From CALMKX01 sp036274895 (GTDB taxonomy: Bacteria > Acidobacteriota > Thermoanaerobaculia > Multivoradales > SZUA-115), in assembly GCA_036274895.1 (NCBI GenBank), contig DASUEU010000018.1, positions 1 through 64,000 of the forward strand: a stretch of 64,000 nt of DNA, read 5' to 3'. The translations under genes and the position numbers were made by a program. The notes beneath the pieces were generated by a model. That model was given only the letters and a program-made list of their open reading frames with translations. It made no database searches and was not told the DNA's origin. How positions within the stretch are numbered: position 1 is the stretch's first letter; every line of letters starts with the position of its first letter. Shown here one piece after another: positions 17,728 through 26,778 of the stretch.

Positions 17728-18810
17728 ATGTGCCACGGTCGTCTGGCTCTCGGCTTCCTCGCCCTCTCTGGGCTGGCCCTGGCCTGCGCCCGGGTGAGCC
17801 CCAGCGAGCCGCTGCCGGCCGGCCCTCCCGCGCTCTCGGGGGGCACCGACGGCGTCGGCCCGGTACCGGCCCGAAGGGTGCTCGGCGCCGCCTGGGAGCG
17901 AGCCTTGACCCGCACCCAGTTTCCCCCTCGGGACGGCCACGCGGCGGTGGTCTTCGAGGACCGGCTGTGGCTGCTGGGTGGTTGGGGCACCGGCCCCCTC
18001 GCCGACGTCTGGTCGTCCGCTGACGGCCTCGAGTGGCGGGAGGAGCTCCGGGAGGCGCCCTGGCCGGCCCGCCGGGGTCACGCGGCCGCCGTCTTCGCCG
18101 GCAAGATGTGGATCTTCGGCGGCTCGCTGGGGGCCGATCAGGCGGGGGACGTGTGGGCCTCCCCGGACGGCCGCAGCTGGGAGCGGATCACCGCCCAGGC
18201 ACCCTGGGGGCCCCGCAACGAGCACGCCGTGGTGGTCTACCGCGACCGCCTCTTCCTTCTGGGTGGCTGGAGCGGCGGCAACCGTTGCGATGTCTGGTCC
18301 TCCGCCGACGGCAAAGCCTGGCGCCGAGAGGTGGCCGAGGCCCCCTGGGCGGGCCGCAACAGCCTGGCCGCGGCGAGCTTTCGCGGCCGTCTTTGGGTGC
18401 TTGGCGGCTGGGGTCTGCGCAGCGACGGCCGCGAGGGCAACCTGGGCGATGCCTGGTCCTCCACCGACGGCGCCACCTGGCAGGCAGCCGCCGGCCAGCC
18501 GGCCTGGGCCCCCCGCAACGGCCACACCGCCACGGTGTTCCGGGACCGGCTGTGGCTGCTGGGGGGCTGGGCGGACCGCGGGGGCGGCAGTGGTCAGGTG
18601 CTCGAAGGCAACGTCAACGACGTGTGGTCCACGGCGGACGGGCTCGCCTGGGGTCCGGTCACCAGCCGTGCCTCCTGGCTGCCCAGGAACGGCCACACCG
18701 CCGCCGTCTTCCGCGATCAGCTCTGGGTCCTGGCCGGCTGGAGCCACAACATCGGCGGCACCAGCATCAACGACCTCTGGCACACCCTCGGGCCGGAAGG
18801 CGGGCGCTGA
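17728..18810 (+). CDS. Kelch-repeat lipoprotein
   Basis: The 360-residue product starts 11 bp after the amylase stop, so it is probably cotranscribed. A lipobox (SGLALAC, Cys about 20) predicts membrane anchoring. About six ~50-residue Kelch-like repeats follow. Each has a xxRxGHAAVVFxDRLWLLGGW core and an xDVWSSxDGxxW segment, and together they should fold as a beta-propeller. Such propellers bind carbohydrate or protein partners. The neighbour suggests a role at the cell surface in polysaccharide use, but this is inference. It ends 1 bp from the convergent large hydrolase gene. Confidence 0.85.
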   Translation: MCHGRLALGFLALSGLALACARVSPSEPLPAGPPALSGGTDGVGPVPARRVLGAAWERALTRTQFPPRDGHAAVVFEDRLWLLGGWGTGPLADVWSSADGLEWREELREAPWPARRGHAAAVFAGKMWIFGGSLGADQAGDVWASPDGRSWERITAQAPWGPRNEHAVVVYRDRLFLLGGWSGGNRCDVWSSADGKAWRREVAEAPWAGRNSLAAASFRGRLWVLGGWGLRSDGREGNLGDAWSSTDGATWQAAAGQPAWAPRNGHTATVFRDRLWLLGGWADRGGGSGQVLEGNVNDVWSTADGLAWGPVTSRASWLPRNGHTAAVFRDQLWVLAGWSHNIGGTSINDLWHTLGPEGGR

Positions 18811-18811
18811 G

Positions 18812-21800
18812 CTACTCGTAGAGCAGCGCCGGGCGCCGCGCCTCTCGCCACGCGAGGTGGTCGGCCTCGTCGGCGGCGAGGATCTCCTCGACCGGCGTGC
18901 CGGCCCGCAGGGCCGCGAGCACCTTGGGCGTGCCCAGCAACCGGGTGAGCGCCGCCCCGTCTTCTCGCCACTCGAATCCCTCCTGGCGTGACAGGGCCGC
19001 CAGCAGCGCGAGCCCTAGCCGGTAGGGTTGGGCGGCAGCCGGAGCCTCCACCTGCACCGAGAAGCCCCGGCACTCCCGGTCCCGGTGCTTGGGGGCCGGA
19101 GCAGCCGGCGAGGTTCGCGGCACGAAACGCAGGGGCTGGAAGCCGAAGCCGGGAACCGACAGGGCCAGCCCTGAGGGCTCGAGCCAGGGAGCACCGAAGA
19201 GCAGGAAGGGGGAGGCCGTGCCGCGCCCCTCCGAGACGTTGGTCGCCTCGAGCAGGGCCACTCCCGGATAGGCCAGCGCGGCCTCGGCGCTCCTCAGGTT
19301 CGGGGACGGTGCCACCCAGGGCCGGCCGGTCTGGCTCCAGGTCATCGCCCGCCGCCAGCCGCTCATCGGCACCACGGTCAGCCGCGCCGGCCGGGGCCGC
19401 AGGGCGTTGGCGTGGCGTGCCAGCTCGCCCAGGGTCAGGCCGTGCACCAGGGGCCCCGGGGCCAGGTTGACGAAGCTCGCCGGCACGACCTCCCGGGGCG
19501 CCGAGACCGGCCCTTCGACCCTCTCTCCCCCGAGGGGATTGGGCCGGTCCAACACCACCAACTCGAGGTCCACCTCGGCCGTGGCCATGAGGCAGAGCAA
19601 GAGAGTACTGGCGTAGGTGTAGAAGCGCACGCCGGCGTCCTGGAGGTCGAAGACCAGGGCATCGAGACCGTCCAGGTCCGCCGCCGAAGGCGCGCGCTTC
19701 TCGCCGTAGAGGCTCACCACGGGCAGGCCCGTTGCCCCGTCCCGGCCGCTCGCCACCGCTTCCCCCGCCCCCGCCTGGCCGGCGAGGCCGTGCTCCGGAG
19801 AGAACAGGCGCACGACCTGCGCTCCGTGCGCGCGCAAGACCTCGAGTGCGCTCCTCCCGGCGGCCGTCACCGAAGCCCCGTGAGCCACCAGGCCCACCCT
19901 CTTGCCAGCCAGCGACGGCACCCCTTCCTCCCCCAGCCTCTCGAGCCCCACGCGCACGGCGGGCGCCGGCACGAAGTCCTCGAGACCCCGCACCACGGCG
20001 TCGGCCAGGGCCGGGCGCACCTGGCGGATGGCGAGGTTCTCGCGGTTGGGGTGGACCCGATTGGTCAACAGGATGAGGAACAGCTCCCGCTCGGGATCGA
20101 TCCACAGCGAGGTGCCGGTGAAGCCGGTGTGCCCGTAGGCGCGGTCGGAGAACAGAGAGCCAGCCGAGGAGCCGGTGGCGGAGCGGGTGTCCCAGCCCAG
20201 GGCGCGGGAAGAGCTCGGCACCTCCGAGCGCCGGGTGAAAGCGGCGACGGTGGCGGGCGACACCAGGCGGCGGTGATCGAAGACGCCGTTCCACAGCATC
20301 ATCTGGGCGAAGCGGGCGACGTCCCCCGCGGTGCCGAAGAGGCCGGCGTGTGCCGCCACGCCGCCGAGCGCGAAGGCGTTCTCGTCGTGCACCTCGCCGT
20401 GGATCAGCCGGCCCCGCCAGGCGTCCACCTCGGTGGGGGCGATCCGTGGCAACAGGTCGGGCCCCGGGCAGTAGAGGGTGTCCCTCATCCCCAGGGGCTC
20501 GAGCACTCGTTCGCGGACGAAGCCCTCGAGCGAGCGGCCCGCGACTCGCTCGAGGATCTCGCCCAGCAGCACGAAGCCGACGTCGCTGTACTCCGAGCGG
20601 CTGCCCAGAGGGTAGGCCAGGTCCACGCTCTCGATCAGGGCCAGGATCGCTTCCCGCCCGCTCGCCTGCAGGTAGAGGGGCGCGTGGCCGGGCAGCCCCG
20701 ACGAGTGCGTCAACAGGTCGCGAACGCGGATGCCCTCCTTGCCCGGCCCGCGGAAGCGGGGCAGGAAGTCCACCACCCGCTTGTCGAGGCTGAGGCGCCC
20801 CTCGTCCACCAGCATCATGGCCATCGTGGTGGTGGCGATCACCTTGGTCAGGCTGGCCAGGTCGTAGATCGTGTCGGGGGTGACGGCGGGAGCCTCCGGC
20901 TCGTAGGTTTGGCGGCCGAAGGCCGCGAGGTGGACCAGTTTGCCCCGGCGGCCCACGGCCACCACGGCGCCGGGGAAAGCGTGCTCGGCGAGGGCTCGCT
21001 CGATCACAGCATCCACCTCGGCCATGGCGCCGGGGCGGAAGCCGACCTCTTCGGGCTGGGCGGGAGTGAGGGTCATCGCGCGGCGGGGGATCTCGAGGCC
21101 GTGGCCGTAGGGGAAGAGCCCGGGCAGGGTCACCGGCAGCTTGCCCGTCACCGCGGTCTCTCCGAACAAGGCCGCCACCGCCGCGCGCTGGCTCGACTCG
21201 GCCCAACCGTAGGCGCAGAGGTAGACGGGAACCTCGGGGAACTGTAGCAGCAGATAGGGGCTGCCGAAGGAGACCACGATCACGGGCACACCGGTGGCGG
21301 CGAGGCGCCGCAGCAGCTCGGCCTGCCGGGGCCGCATGGCGGCCGTGCCCTTGAACGAGGCTACCCGCACGAAGGCCGAGACCAGTACGTGAGAGCGGCC
21401 GGCCGCGGCGGCGACGATCTCGTCGACCGTCGCCGTCGAGAAGTCCGGCCCCAGCTGCCGGGTCTCGACCGGGATCCCTCGCGCCGCCAGCTCCTCCTCC
21501 GGTAGGCCGCGGATGCCGCGGTCGGTGGCATCGCTCGAGAGCACCAGATGCAGCAGGTCCAGGGACCCCTCGGCAGCGAGGGGCAGCACGCCACCCTCGT
21601 TCTTGACCACGGTCACGGCCGCCCGGGCGATCGCCGCGGCCTGCTCCAGATCCTCCGGCCGCCCCACCTGGGAGGGCGCCGCGGTGCGATCGACGAGGCG
21701 CCCCTCGAACAGACCGAGGCGAGCCTTGGCCTCGAGCAAGCGGCGCACGGATTCCTCCAGCCGGGCCTCGCTGAGCTTGCCCTCGCCCACGGCCCGCACC

Positions 21801-22864
21801 AGGGATTGCACCGCCACCCGTGGATCCTGGGGCAGCAGCAGCACGTCCGCCCCGGCCAGCACCGCGCCCACGGTGGCCTCGCCGGTCCAGGCGGGGCGCA
21901 TGCCGGCCATCTCGAGGGCGTCGGTGACGATCAACCCGGCAAAGCCCATCTCCTCGCGCAGCAGGCGTCCGGACAAGGCCGGCGACAAGGTGGCGGGAGT
22001 GCCCGCCGGGTCCAGGGCCGGCACGGCGATGTGGCCGAGCATCACGGCGTCCACTCCCGCCGCGATGGCCCGCCGGAAGGGCACCCATTCCACGGCGTCG
22101 AGGCGCTCGCGGTTCGCCCCGAGGACGGGCAGGGCGAGATGGCTGTCGGTCGCCGTGTCGCCGTGGCCGGGGAAGTGCTTGGCCGTGGTGAGCACGCCCC
22201 CCTGGCGGGCGCCGGCGATGAAGGCGGCGTTCATCTTCGCCACGAGCTCGGCGTCCTCACCGTAGGAGCGGATGTTGATCACCGGGTTGTCCGGGTTGGA
22301 GTTGACGTCGGCCACCGGCGCCAGGGCCCAGTTGAGCCCCAGGGCGCGGGCTTCGCGGGCGGTGATCTCGCCGCTGATACGGGCCGCCTCCGTCGAGCGG
22401 GTCGCCCCCACGGCCATGGCGTAGGGCAGGGGCACGGTGCCCCTCTCGATGCGAAAAGCCAGGCTGCGCTCGAGGTCCGCGGCCACCAGCAGGGGCAGGG
22501 CCGCCGCGGCCTGGAGCTCGTTGGTCCAGCGCGGCAGGGTCTCCACTTCCGAGGCGAAGAGCACCACGCCTCCCACCCCCAGCTCGCGCACCCAGGAAAG
22601 GACCCGCCGCGCCTCGGCCGAGCGGCGGTTCTCGAAGGTGCCCGAGGCCCGCACCATCACCAGCTGGGCCGCCTTCTGCTCGAGGGTCATCCCGGCCAGG
22701 GTGGTGTCGATCCACTCGCGAGCAGCTTGCGACAGGGGGGGCGGCGAGGCCGCTGGGGCCGGCTCGGGGCCAACCGGTGCGGGGGTGGGGCCGGTTGGCC
22801 CCGGCACGCAGCCGGTGAGGCAGGCGAGCAGCAGGAGAGTCGCAACGGCGAACGCCGGTCTCAT
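18812..22864 (-). CDS. Three-domain muropeptide-degrading lipoprotein: GH3 (NagZ-like), serine beta-lactamase-fold hydrolase (AmiE-like), DUF1343/GH171 (NamZ-like)
   Basis: This is a 1350-residue lipoprotein (lipobox LTGC, Cys19). Residues ~50-580 are a GH3 beta-N-acetylglucosaminidase of the NagZ type with KHFPGHG (229-235), the Asp-His dyad region D236 to H242, and nucleophile D315 in VTDALEMAG. Residues ~600-965 are a serine beta-lactamase-fold enzyme with SLTK (S671, K674), YSD (759-761) and HTG (912-914). Residues ~970-1350 match DUF1343, with SPEHG, DLQDAGVRFYTY, DRPNPLGG and NVSEGRGT. In Bacillus subtilis the separate neighbours NagZ, AmiE and NamZ sequentially remove GlcNAc, the peptide and MurNAc. 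Here all three occur in one chain. The ATG overlaps the stop of the upstream methyltransferase gene (ATGA). Confidence 0.9.
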   Translation of the reverse strand: MRPAFAVATLLLLACLTGCVPGPTGPTPAPVGPEPAPAASPPPLSQAAREWIDTTLAGMTLEQKAAQLVMVRASGTFENRRSAEARRVLSWVRELGVGGVVLFASEVETLPRWTNELQAAAALPLLVAADLERSLAFRIERGTVPLPYAMAVGATRSTEAARISGEITAREARALGLNWALAPVADVNSNPDNPVINIRSYGEDAELVAKMNAAFIAGARQGGVLTTAKHFPGHGDTATDSHLALPVLGANRERLDAVEWVPFRRAIAAGVDAVMLGHIAVPALDPAGTPATLSPALSGRLLREEMGFAGLIVTDALEMAGMRPAWTGEATVGAVLAGADVLLLPQDPRVAVQSLVRAVGEGKLSEARLEESVRRLLEAKARLGLFEGRLVDRTAAPSQVGRPEDLEQAAAIARAAVTVVKNEGGVLPLAAEGSLDLLHLVLSSDATDRGIRGLPEEELAARGIPVETRQLGPDFSTATVDEIVAAAAGRSHVLVSAFVRVASFKGTAAMRPRQAELLRRLAATGVPVIVVSFGSPYLLLQFPEVPVYLCAYGWAESSQRAAVAALFGETAVTGKLPVTLPGLFPYGHGLEIPRRAMTLTPAQPEEVGFRPGAMAEVDAVIERALAEHAFPGAVVAVGRRGKLVHLAAFGRQTYEPEAPAVTPDTIYDLASLTKVIATTTMAMMLVDEGRLSLDKRVVDFLPRFRGPGKEGIRVRDLLTHSSGLPGHAPLYLQASGREAILALIESVDLAYPLGSRSEYSDVGFVLLGEILERVAGRSLEGFVRERVLEPLGMRDTLYCPGPDLLPRIAPTEVDAWRGRLIHGEVHDENAFALGGVAAHAGLFGTAGDVARFAQMMLWNGVFDHRRLVSPATVAAFTRRSEVPSSSRALGWDTRSATGSSAGSLFSDRAYGHTGFTGTSLWIDPERELFLILLTNRVHPNRENLAIRQVRPALADAVVRGLEDFVPAPAVRVGLERLGEEGVPSLAGKRVGLVAHGASVTAAGRSALEVLRAHGAQVVRLFSPEHGLAGQAGAGEAVASGRDGATGLPVVSLYGEKRAPSAADLDGLDALVFDLQDAGVRFYTYASTLLLCLMATAEVDLELVVLDRPNPLGGERVEGPVSAPREVVPASFVNLAPGPLVHGLTLGELARHANALRPRPARLTVVPMSGWRRAMTWSQTGRPWVAPSPNLRSAEAALAYPGVALLEATNVSEGRGTASPFLLFGAPWLEPSGLALSVPGFGFQPLRFVPRTSPAAPAPKHRDRECRGFSVQVEAPAAAQPYRLGLALLAALSRQEGFEWREDGAALTRLLGTPKVLAALRAGTPVEEILAADEADHLAWREARRPALLYE

Positions 22865-23547
22865 GTACCCAGGGGGGGCCGCGACGGCGTGGCGAAGAAC
22901 AGCGTGTGGCGGCCGCCGGGAGCGCCGGAGCGGGCCTCGACGCGCTCGCTCTTGACGCGGAAGCCGGCCTTACGAAGCCGCTTCTCGAACTCCGGCGAGG
23001 GTTCGGCCGACCACACGGCGAGCAGGCCCCCCGGCGCGAGGCTGCGGCTGATTCGGGCCAGGCCCGCCGGGGAGTAGAGCTTTTCGTTGGCCGGCATGGT
23101 GAAGGCCCAGGGGCCGTTGTCGACGTCGAGCAAGATGGCGTCGAAGCGCTCCGGCCCGCCGAGCAGGGTGGCGACGTCGGCGTTCACAGCCTCGACCCGG
23201 GGATCCTCGAGAGGCCGGCCGGCGAGGTTCCCCACCTCGCCCCGGTGGGCCTCGAGGAGGAAGGCGAAAAGCTCGCAGAGCACCAGCCGCGCACCTGCCG
23301 GCAGGGCATCGAGGGCCGCGCGCAGGGTGTAGCCGAAGCCCAGCCCGCCCACCAGCACCCGCGGCGACGCCCGCCCCGCGAGGGCCGAGGCGGCCCGGCG
23401 CGCCAGCACCTGCTCCGAGCCGCGCTGGCGGCTGGCCATCAAGGTCTGGCCGTCGAGGGCGAGCAGGTACTCCCCGTCCCGTCGCGACAGCACCAGCGAC
23501 GCGCCGTCGGGAGCCTTCGCCCGGTCCAGGATCTCCGTGGGTTTCAC
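22861..23547 (-). CDS. Spermidine synthase-like class I methyltransferase-fold protein
   Basis: The 228-residue product (GTG start at 23547) has a short N-terminal strand region and then a Rossmann domain. The glycine motif is VLVGGLGFGYTLRAAL, an acidic residue follows in LVLCELFAFL, and LLDVDNGP resembles the post-motif of spermidine synthases. Members of this group include polyamine synthases and uncharacterised methyltransferases. The gene is translationally coupled (4-bp overlap) to the muropeptide hydrolase gene, but no metabolic link is evident. The upstream frame extension to 23676 seems non-coding. Confidence 0.75.
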   Translation of the reverse strand: MKPTEILDRAKAPDGASLVLSRRDGEYLLALDGQTLMASRQRGSEQVLARRAASALAGRASPRVLVGGLGFGYTLRAALDALPAGARLVLCELFAFLLEAHRGEVGNLAGRPLEDPRVEAVNADVATLLGGPERFDAILLDVDNGPWAFTMPANEKLYSPAGLARISRSLAPGGLLAVWSAEPSPEFEKRLRKAGFRVKSERVEARSGAPGGRHTLFFATPSRPPLGT

Positions 23548-23675
23548 TCCGGGGAGGGTACCACTGCAGCAAGGCCCCGACCTCCTCCAGGGCCAGGATC
23601 TCCGCCACGCGCCCAGAGTGAGCTTCGCGAGACCAGAGCAGCTGGCTCTCAGCGTAATCTGTGCCGTAACAGTCA

Positions 23676-23704
23676 TTTTCCATGATACTGATAAACAATA
23701 TAGA
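23676..23704 (+). promoter_or_regulatory. Possible promoter before the NarL-type regulator
   Basis: TTTTCC (23676-23681) and TATAGA (23699-23704) are separated by exactly 17 bp in a strikingly AT-rich patch of an otherwise GC-rich region. The -35 match to TTGACA is weak. The ATG of the regulator lies 18 bp after the -10-like box, and no clear ribosome site is present, so the transcript would have a very short leader. Confidence 0.35.
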
Positions 23705-23722
23705 CTAGAGAGCTATTTAGAC

Positions 23723-24379
23723 ATGCAAACAGTGCTTCTGGCTGATGACCATCCCCTGATCGTCGAGGGGCTGCGCAAGCTGCTTGAGAAGGACTTCGTG
23801 GTGATTGGAGCCGTCCAGAATGGACGCTCCCTGGTGGAGGTCGCGCAGCGCTGCCGGCCCGATCTTGTGATCACCGACCTCACGATGCCGGGGATCGACG
23901 GCATCGAGGCCACCCGGCAGCTCCGGCTGGTGGCTCCCGAGATCCGAGTCCTGGTCCTGAGCGTTCACACCGAACCTTCGTCGGTGCAGGCGGCCTTCCA
24001 GGCCGGAGCCTGGGGATACTTGACCAAGTCCTCCGCTCCCGACGAGATCGAGATCGCCGTCCGGGAAGTGCTGGCCGGTCGCTTCTACGTCAGTCCGGCG
24101 GTGGCCCGAGCCGCGATCTTCCCCTTGGCGCAAGCTCACGGCGAGGGCCGCGAGCCTGCCGACCGGCCCTCGCCCTATGCCGATGCCCTCACTCCCAGGG
24201 AATGCGACATCGTCCATCTGCTGGCCAAGGGGCTGTGCAACAAGGACATCGCCCACCGTCTCGGCGTCTCGGTGACGACGGTGCGGACCCATCTACACAG
24301 CGTTTACGACAAGCTCGGCATGGCCAGCCGGGTGGAGCTCGCGCTGCTCGCCGCGCAGCCCGCCGGCGCAGATGCGTGA
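23723..24379 (+). CDS. NarL/FixJ-family response regulator
   Basis: The 218-residue protein has a receiver domain with acidic pocket ADDH (8-9), phosphoacceptor D52 in VITDLTMPG and conserved K102 in YLTKSS. A C-terminal LuxR-type helix-turn-helix follows (LTPRECDIVHLLAKGL, then NKDIAHRLGVSVTTVRTHLH). It should be phosphorylated by the kinase encoded next, whose GTG overlaps this gene's TGA by 4 bp (GTGA), and then bind DNA. Target genes cannot be read from the sequence. Confidence 0.92.
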   Translation: MQTVLLADDHPLIVEGLRKLLEKDFVVIGAVQNGRSLVEVAQRCRPDLVITDLTMPGIDGIEATRQLRLVAPEIRVLVLSVHTEPSSVQAAFQAGAWGYLTKSSAPDEIEIAVREVLAGRFYVSPAVARAAIFPLAQAHGEGREPADRPSPYADALTPRECDIVHLLAKGLCNKDIAHRLGVSVTTVRTHLHSVYDKLGMASRVELALLAAQPAGADA

Positions 24380-26145
24380 AGGCAGGGGACGTGCCCACAG
24401 CAGACCGCCTGGAAGGGCGTTGGAGTGCCGGCGTACGAGTCGCGGCGACCGAGGCAGCGCGCCGCCGGATCGCCCGCCAGATCCACGACGACTTCAGCCA
24501 GCGCCTGGCGGGGCTCGCCCTGGCCCTGCGGTCGGTGCGCAAGGAGCTGCCGGAGGAGCACCCCTGCCGCATCGAGCTCGACACGCTGAGCGGCCGCATG
24601 GCAGAGCTGGGCAAGGATCTGCGCCACCTGAGCCACGACCTGCACCCGGCGGCCTTGGAGCGCCGCGGCCTGGCAGAAGCCCTGCGCGACCATTGCAGTG
24701 AGGTGGAGGCACGGCACGGACTGCCCGTGGAGCTCGACCTGCCCTCCGGCGAAAGGCCCATCCCTCCGGAGACCGCCCTGGGCCTCTTCCGCATCACCCA
24801 GGAAGCCCTCGCCAACGTCGTGCGCCACGCCGGCGCCCGGCGGGCGCGGGTCAGCTTGACGGTCCTGGCGGGCAGTGCGCGCGTCATCGTCTCCGACGAC
24901 GGCGCCGGCTTTGATGCCAGGATTCCCGGCCGCGCCGGTGGGCTCGGGCTCGCCACCATCGAGGAGCGAGCCGGGCTGCTCGGGGGAACTTGCAGGATCG
25001 CCTCGCAACCCGGCGCCGGCACCGAGGTCGAGGTCACGGTGCCTCTGCCGGTGCAGGGTGGCCCGGGCAGCCTGCTGGGCCTAGTGCTGCGCCGCCATCG
25101 CGGCTTGGTGGCGGCCCTGGCGGCGATCGTCCTCGCCCTCGCCGGGGGCCTGGCGGCGACCCTCCTCCAGGCCAGGCGTACCGCCCAGGAAGCACGGCGA
25201 GCAGAGCGGACGGTGCAGTTCCTCGAGGGCCTGTTCCGGACCTCGGATCCCCGCCAGGCCCGGGGCCAGACGCCCGATGCCCGCGAGCTGCTGCGCCGGG
25301 GTGCCGAACGGCTCCAGACCGAGCTCGCGGACGAACCTCTGCTCGAGGCGAGGCTGGCCGACACCCTGGGAGAGCTCCATACCCGGCTCGGGTTGTTCGA
25401 CGAGGCGAAGCCGCTCCTGGAGCGAGCCCTCGAGGTCCGGCAACGGCTGCTCGGCCGCCAGCACGCCGAGGTCGCGGATACCCTGGACCAGTTGGGCTCG
25501 CTCGCCCACCTTTCCGGCCGAGGCGACGCCGTCACTTTCTTCAGCCAGGCCCTCGCAATCGTCGAGACCCGAAACGGCCCGGAGCATCCCGAGGTGGCAG
25601 AGCTGCTCAATCGGCTGGGAGCGAGCCTCGCCGCCAAGGGCCGCTTCGACCAGGCCGAGGCCACCCTCCAGCGCTGCCTGCTGCTGCAAGAGAGGCTCTT
25701 CGGCGGGCATGACCCGCGGGTGGCGAAGACCCTGCACAACCTCTCGGGCATCGCCTACTACCGCCAGCGGATCGAAGAGGCCGAGCGACTGCTCGAACGG
25801 GCGCTGGAGATCCGCGAGGCCGCGCTGCCCGCCGACGACCTCGAGCTCGCCGGTAGTCGCGAGGCGCTGGCGCTCCTGCGCCTGGAGCAAGACCGGCCCC
25901 TCGAAGCGATCCGGCTCCTCGAGCCGCTCGCGGCGACCTTCGAGAAGGTCTACGGCAGCAACCACCCGGAAGTCGCAAAAACCTTGCTGAACCTGGGCCT
26001 GGCTCACTCCGACCTCGGCCACCGGGAGACTGCCCGACAACTCTTCGAGCGAGCCGCGGCGATCTGCGAGCGAACGCTCGAGCCCGATCACCCCATGCGC
26101 GTGCGGGCGGTCGCCGCGCTCGAGCAGAGCTCGGCCCACAGGTAG
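24376..26145 (+). CDS. Histidine kinase (HisKA_3 type) with C-terminal extracytoplasmic TPR domain
   Basis: The 589-residue kinase starts at the GTG overlapping the response-regulator stop. The HisKA_3 dimerisation helix carries H37 in RRRIARQIHDDFSQRL. The HATPase region follows with ITQEALANVVRHAGA, VSDDGAGFD and GGLGLATIEERAGLLGG. A single membrane helix lies at about 244-264. About 320 residues of tetratricopeptide repeats follow (e.g. ADTLGELHTRLGLFDEAKPL, EVADTLDQLGSLAHLSGRG). The linker text LEGLFRTSDPRQARGQTPDA is one I associate with TPR tails of bacterial Ser/Thr kinases. With the kinase inside, the TPR part should face the periplasm, so the sensor follows the kinase core, the reverse of normal order. 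Confidence 0.88.
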   Translation: MKAGDVPTADRLEGRWSAGVRVAATEAARRRIARQIHDDFSQRLAGLALALRSVRKELPEEHPCRIELDTLSGRMAELGKDLRHLSHDLHPAALERRGLAEALRDHCSEVEARHGLPVELDLPSGERPIPPETALGLFRITQEALANVVRHAGARRARVSLTVLAGSARVIVSDDGAGFDARIPGRAGGLGLATIEERAGLLGGTCRIASQPGAGTEVEVTVPLPVQGGPGSLLGLVLRRHRGLVAALAAIVLALAGGLAATLLQARRTAQEARRAERTVQFLEGLFRTSDPRQARGQTPDARELLRRGAERLQTELADEPLLEARLADTLGELHTRLGLFDEAKPLLERALEVRQRLLGRQHAEVADTLDQLGSLAHLSGRGDAVTFFSQALAIVETRNGPEHPEVAELLNRLGASLAAKGRFDQAEATLQRCLLLQERLFGGHDPRVAKTLHNLSGIAYYRQRIEEAERLLERALEIREAALPADDLELAGSREALALLRLEQDRPLEAIRLLEPLAATFEKVYGSNHPEVAKTLLNLGLAHSDLGHRETARQLFERAAAICERTLEPDHPMRVRAVAALEQSSAHR

Positions 26146-26225
26146 GCTGCCGTTCCGACCCTGGACCTACAGCACCGAGAGACCCGCAGATCAGCAGTCC
26201 TTCGGCCGCCGAGCGTGGCGCAGCT

Positions 26226-26720
26226 CTACGGCAGCGGCACGCGCCGGTAGAGGTACCCATCCAAGTAGGCGCAGTCGAAGGTGGTGACGGGCGTTGAAGC
26301 TGGGTCGAACGGGTCTTCTCCCGGCGGGAAGATCCTGCCCTGGCAGCTGGCGGCGAAGGTGCGCCGATTGGGCGCGAACTCCAACACGTAGTCCACCACC
26401 GCGGCGCCCGAGTAGGTGGCTGCCGGCGCGGTGACGTCGAAGTTGAGGTTGACGAAGCGGGCGGCGAGGCGCCTCGGCCCGGTGCGCTTCCAGGAGCCGA
26501 GGCTGTCGCTGAAGGTGAACCCCCCGGCGCCCGAGGTGACCTGATCCGAGAGGGTCATGTCGGCGGTGCCGTCCGCGTGGAGCTGGAGGATCTCCGCTCG
26601 CTCGGGAAGTGTCGCGATGTAGGTACCCGCATAGTCGCCGCCGTGGTCGGACGGCTCGGCGGCCAAGGTCGCTCCGAAGGTGAGCAGGACCGGAATCGAA
26701 AGCAAGTGTGACAGCTTCAT
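26226..26720 (-). CDS. Small secreted protein, paralogue of the upstream gene
   Basis: The 164-residue product starts at the ATG at 26720 behind AAGGAGA and has a signal peptide ending LAAEP. The mature part includes GTYIATLPERAEILQLHADG, then GSWKRTGPRRLAARFVN and, near the end, GEDPFDPASTPVTTFD. The same order of motifs occurs in the neighbouring product (GTYLM, LEADG, GSWERHG, DEDPLDPATD), so the two are diverged duplicates. The fold looks like a small beta-barrel. It is last in a four-gene cluster of secreted proteins. Function unknown. Confidence 0.78.
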   Translation of the reverse strand: MKLSHLLSIPVLLTFGATLAAEPSDHGGDYAGTYIATLPERAEILQLHADGTADMTLSDQVTSGAGGFTFSDSLGSWKRTGPRRLAARFVNLNFDVTAPAATYSGAAVVDYVLEFAPNRRTFAASCQGRIFPPGEDPFDPASTPVTTFDCAYLDGYLYRRVPLP

Positions 26721-26778
26721 TCGACGTTCTCCTTTTGGCCATTCATGTGCGGGCCACAACGGCGTGCACTCGACGCCC

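Noticed and set aside
19960..21090. Beta-lactamase-fold domain as an antibiotic-resistance gene
   Set aside because: It has SxxK, YSD and HTG but is fused between GH3 and DUF1343 domains, which points to an AmiE-like wall amidase, not drug resistance.
19412..21247. Long plus-strand frame opposite the muropeptide hydrolase gene
   Set aside because: Composition is His/Arg/Gly-rich and repetitive with no family match; the minus-strand gene explains the region fully.
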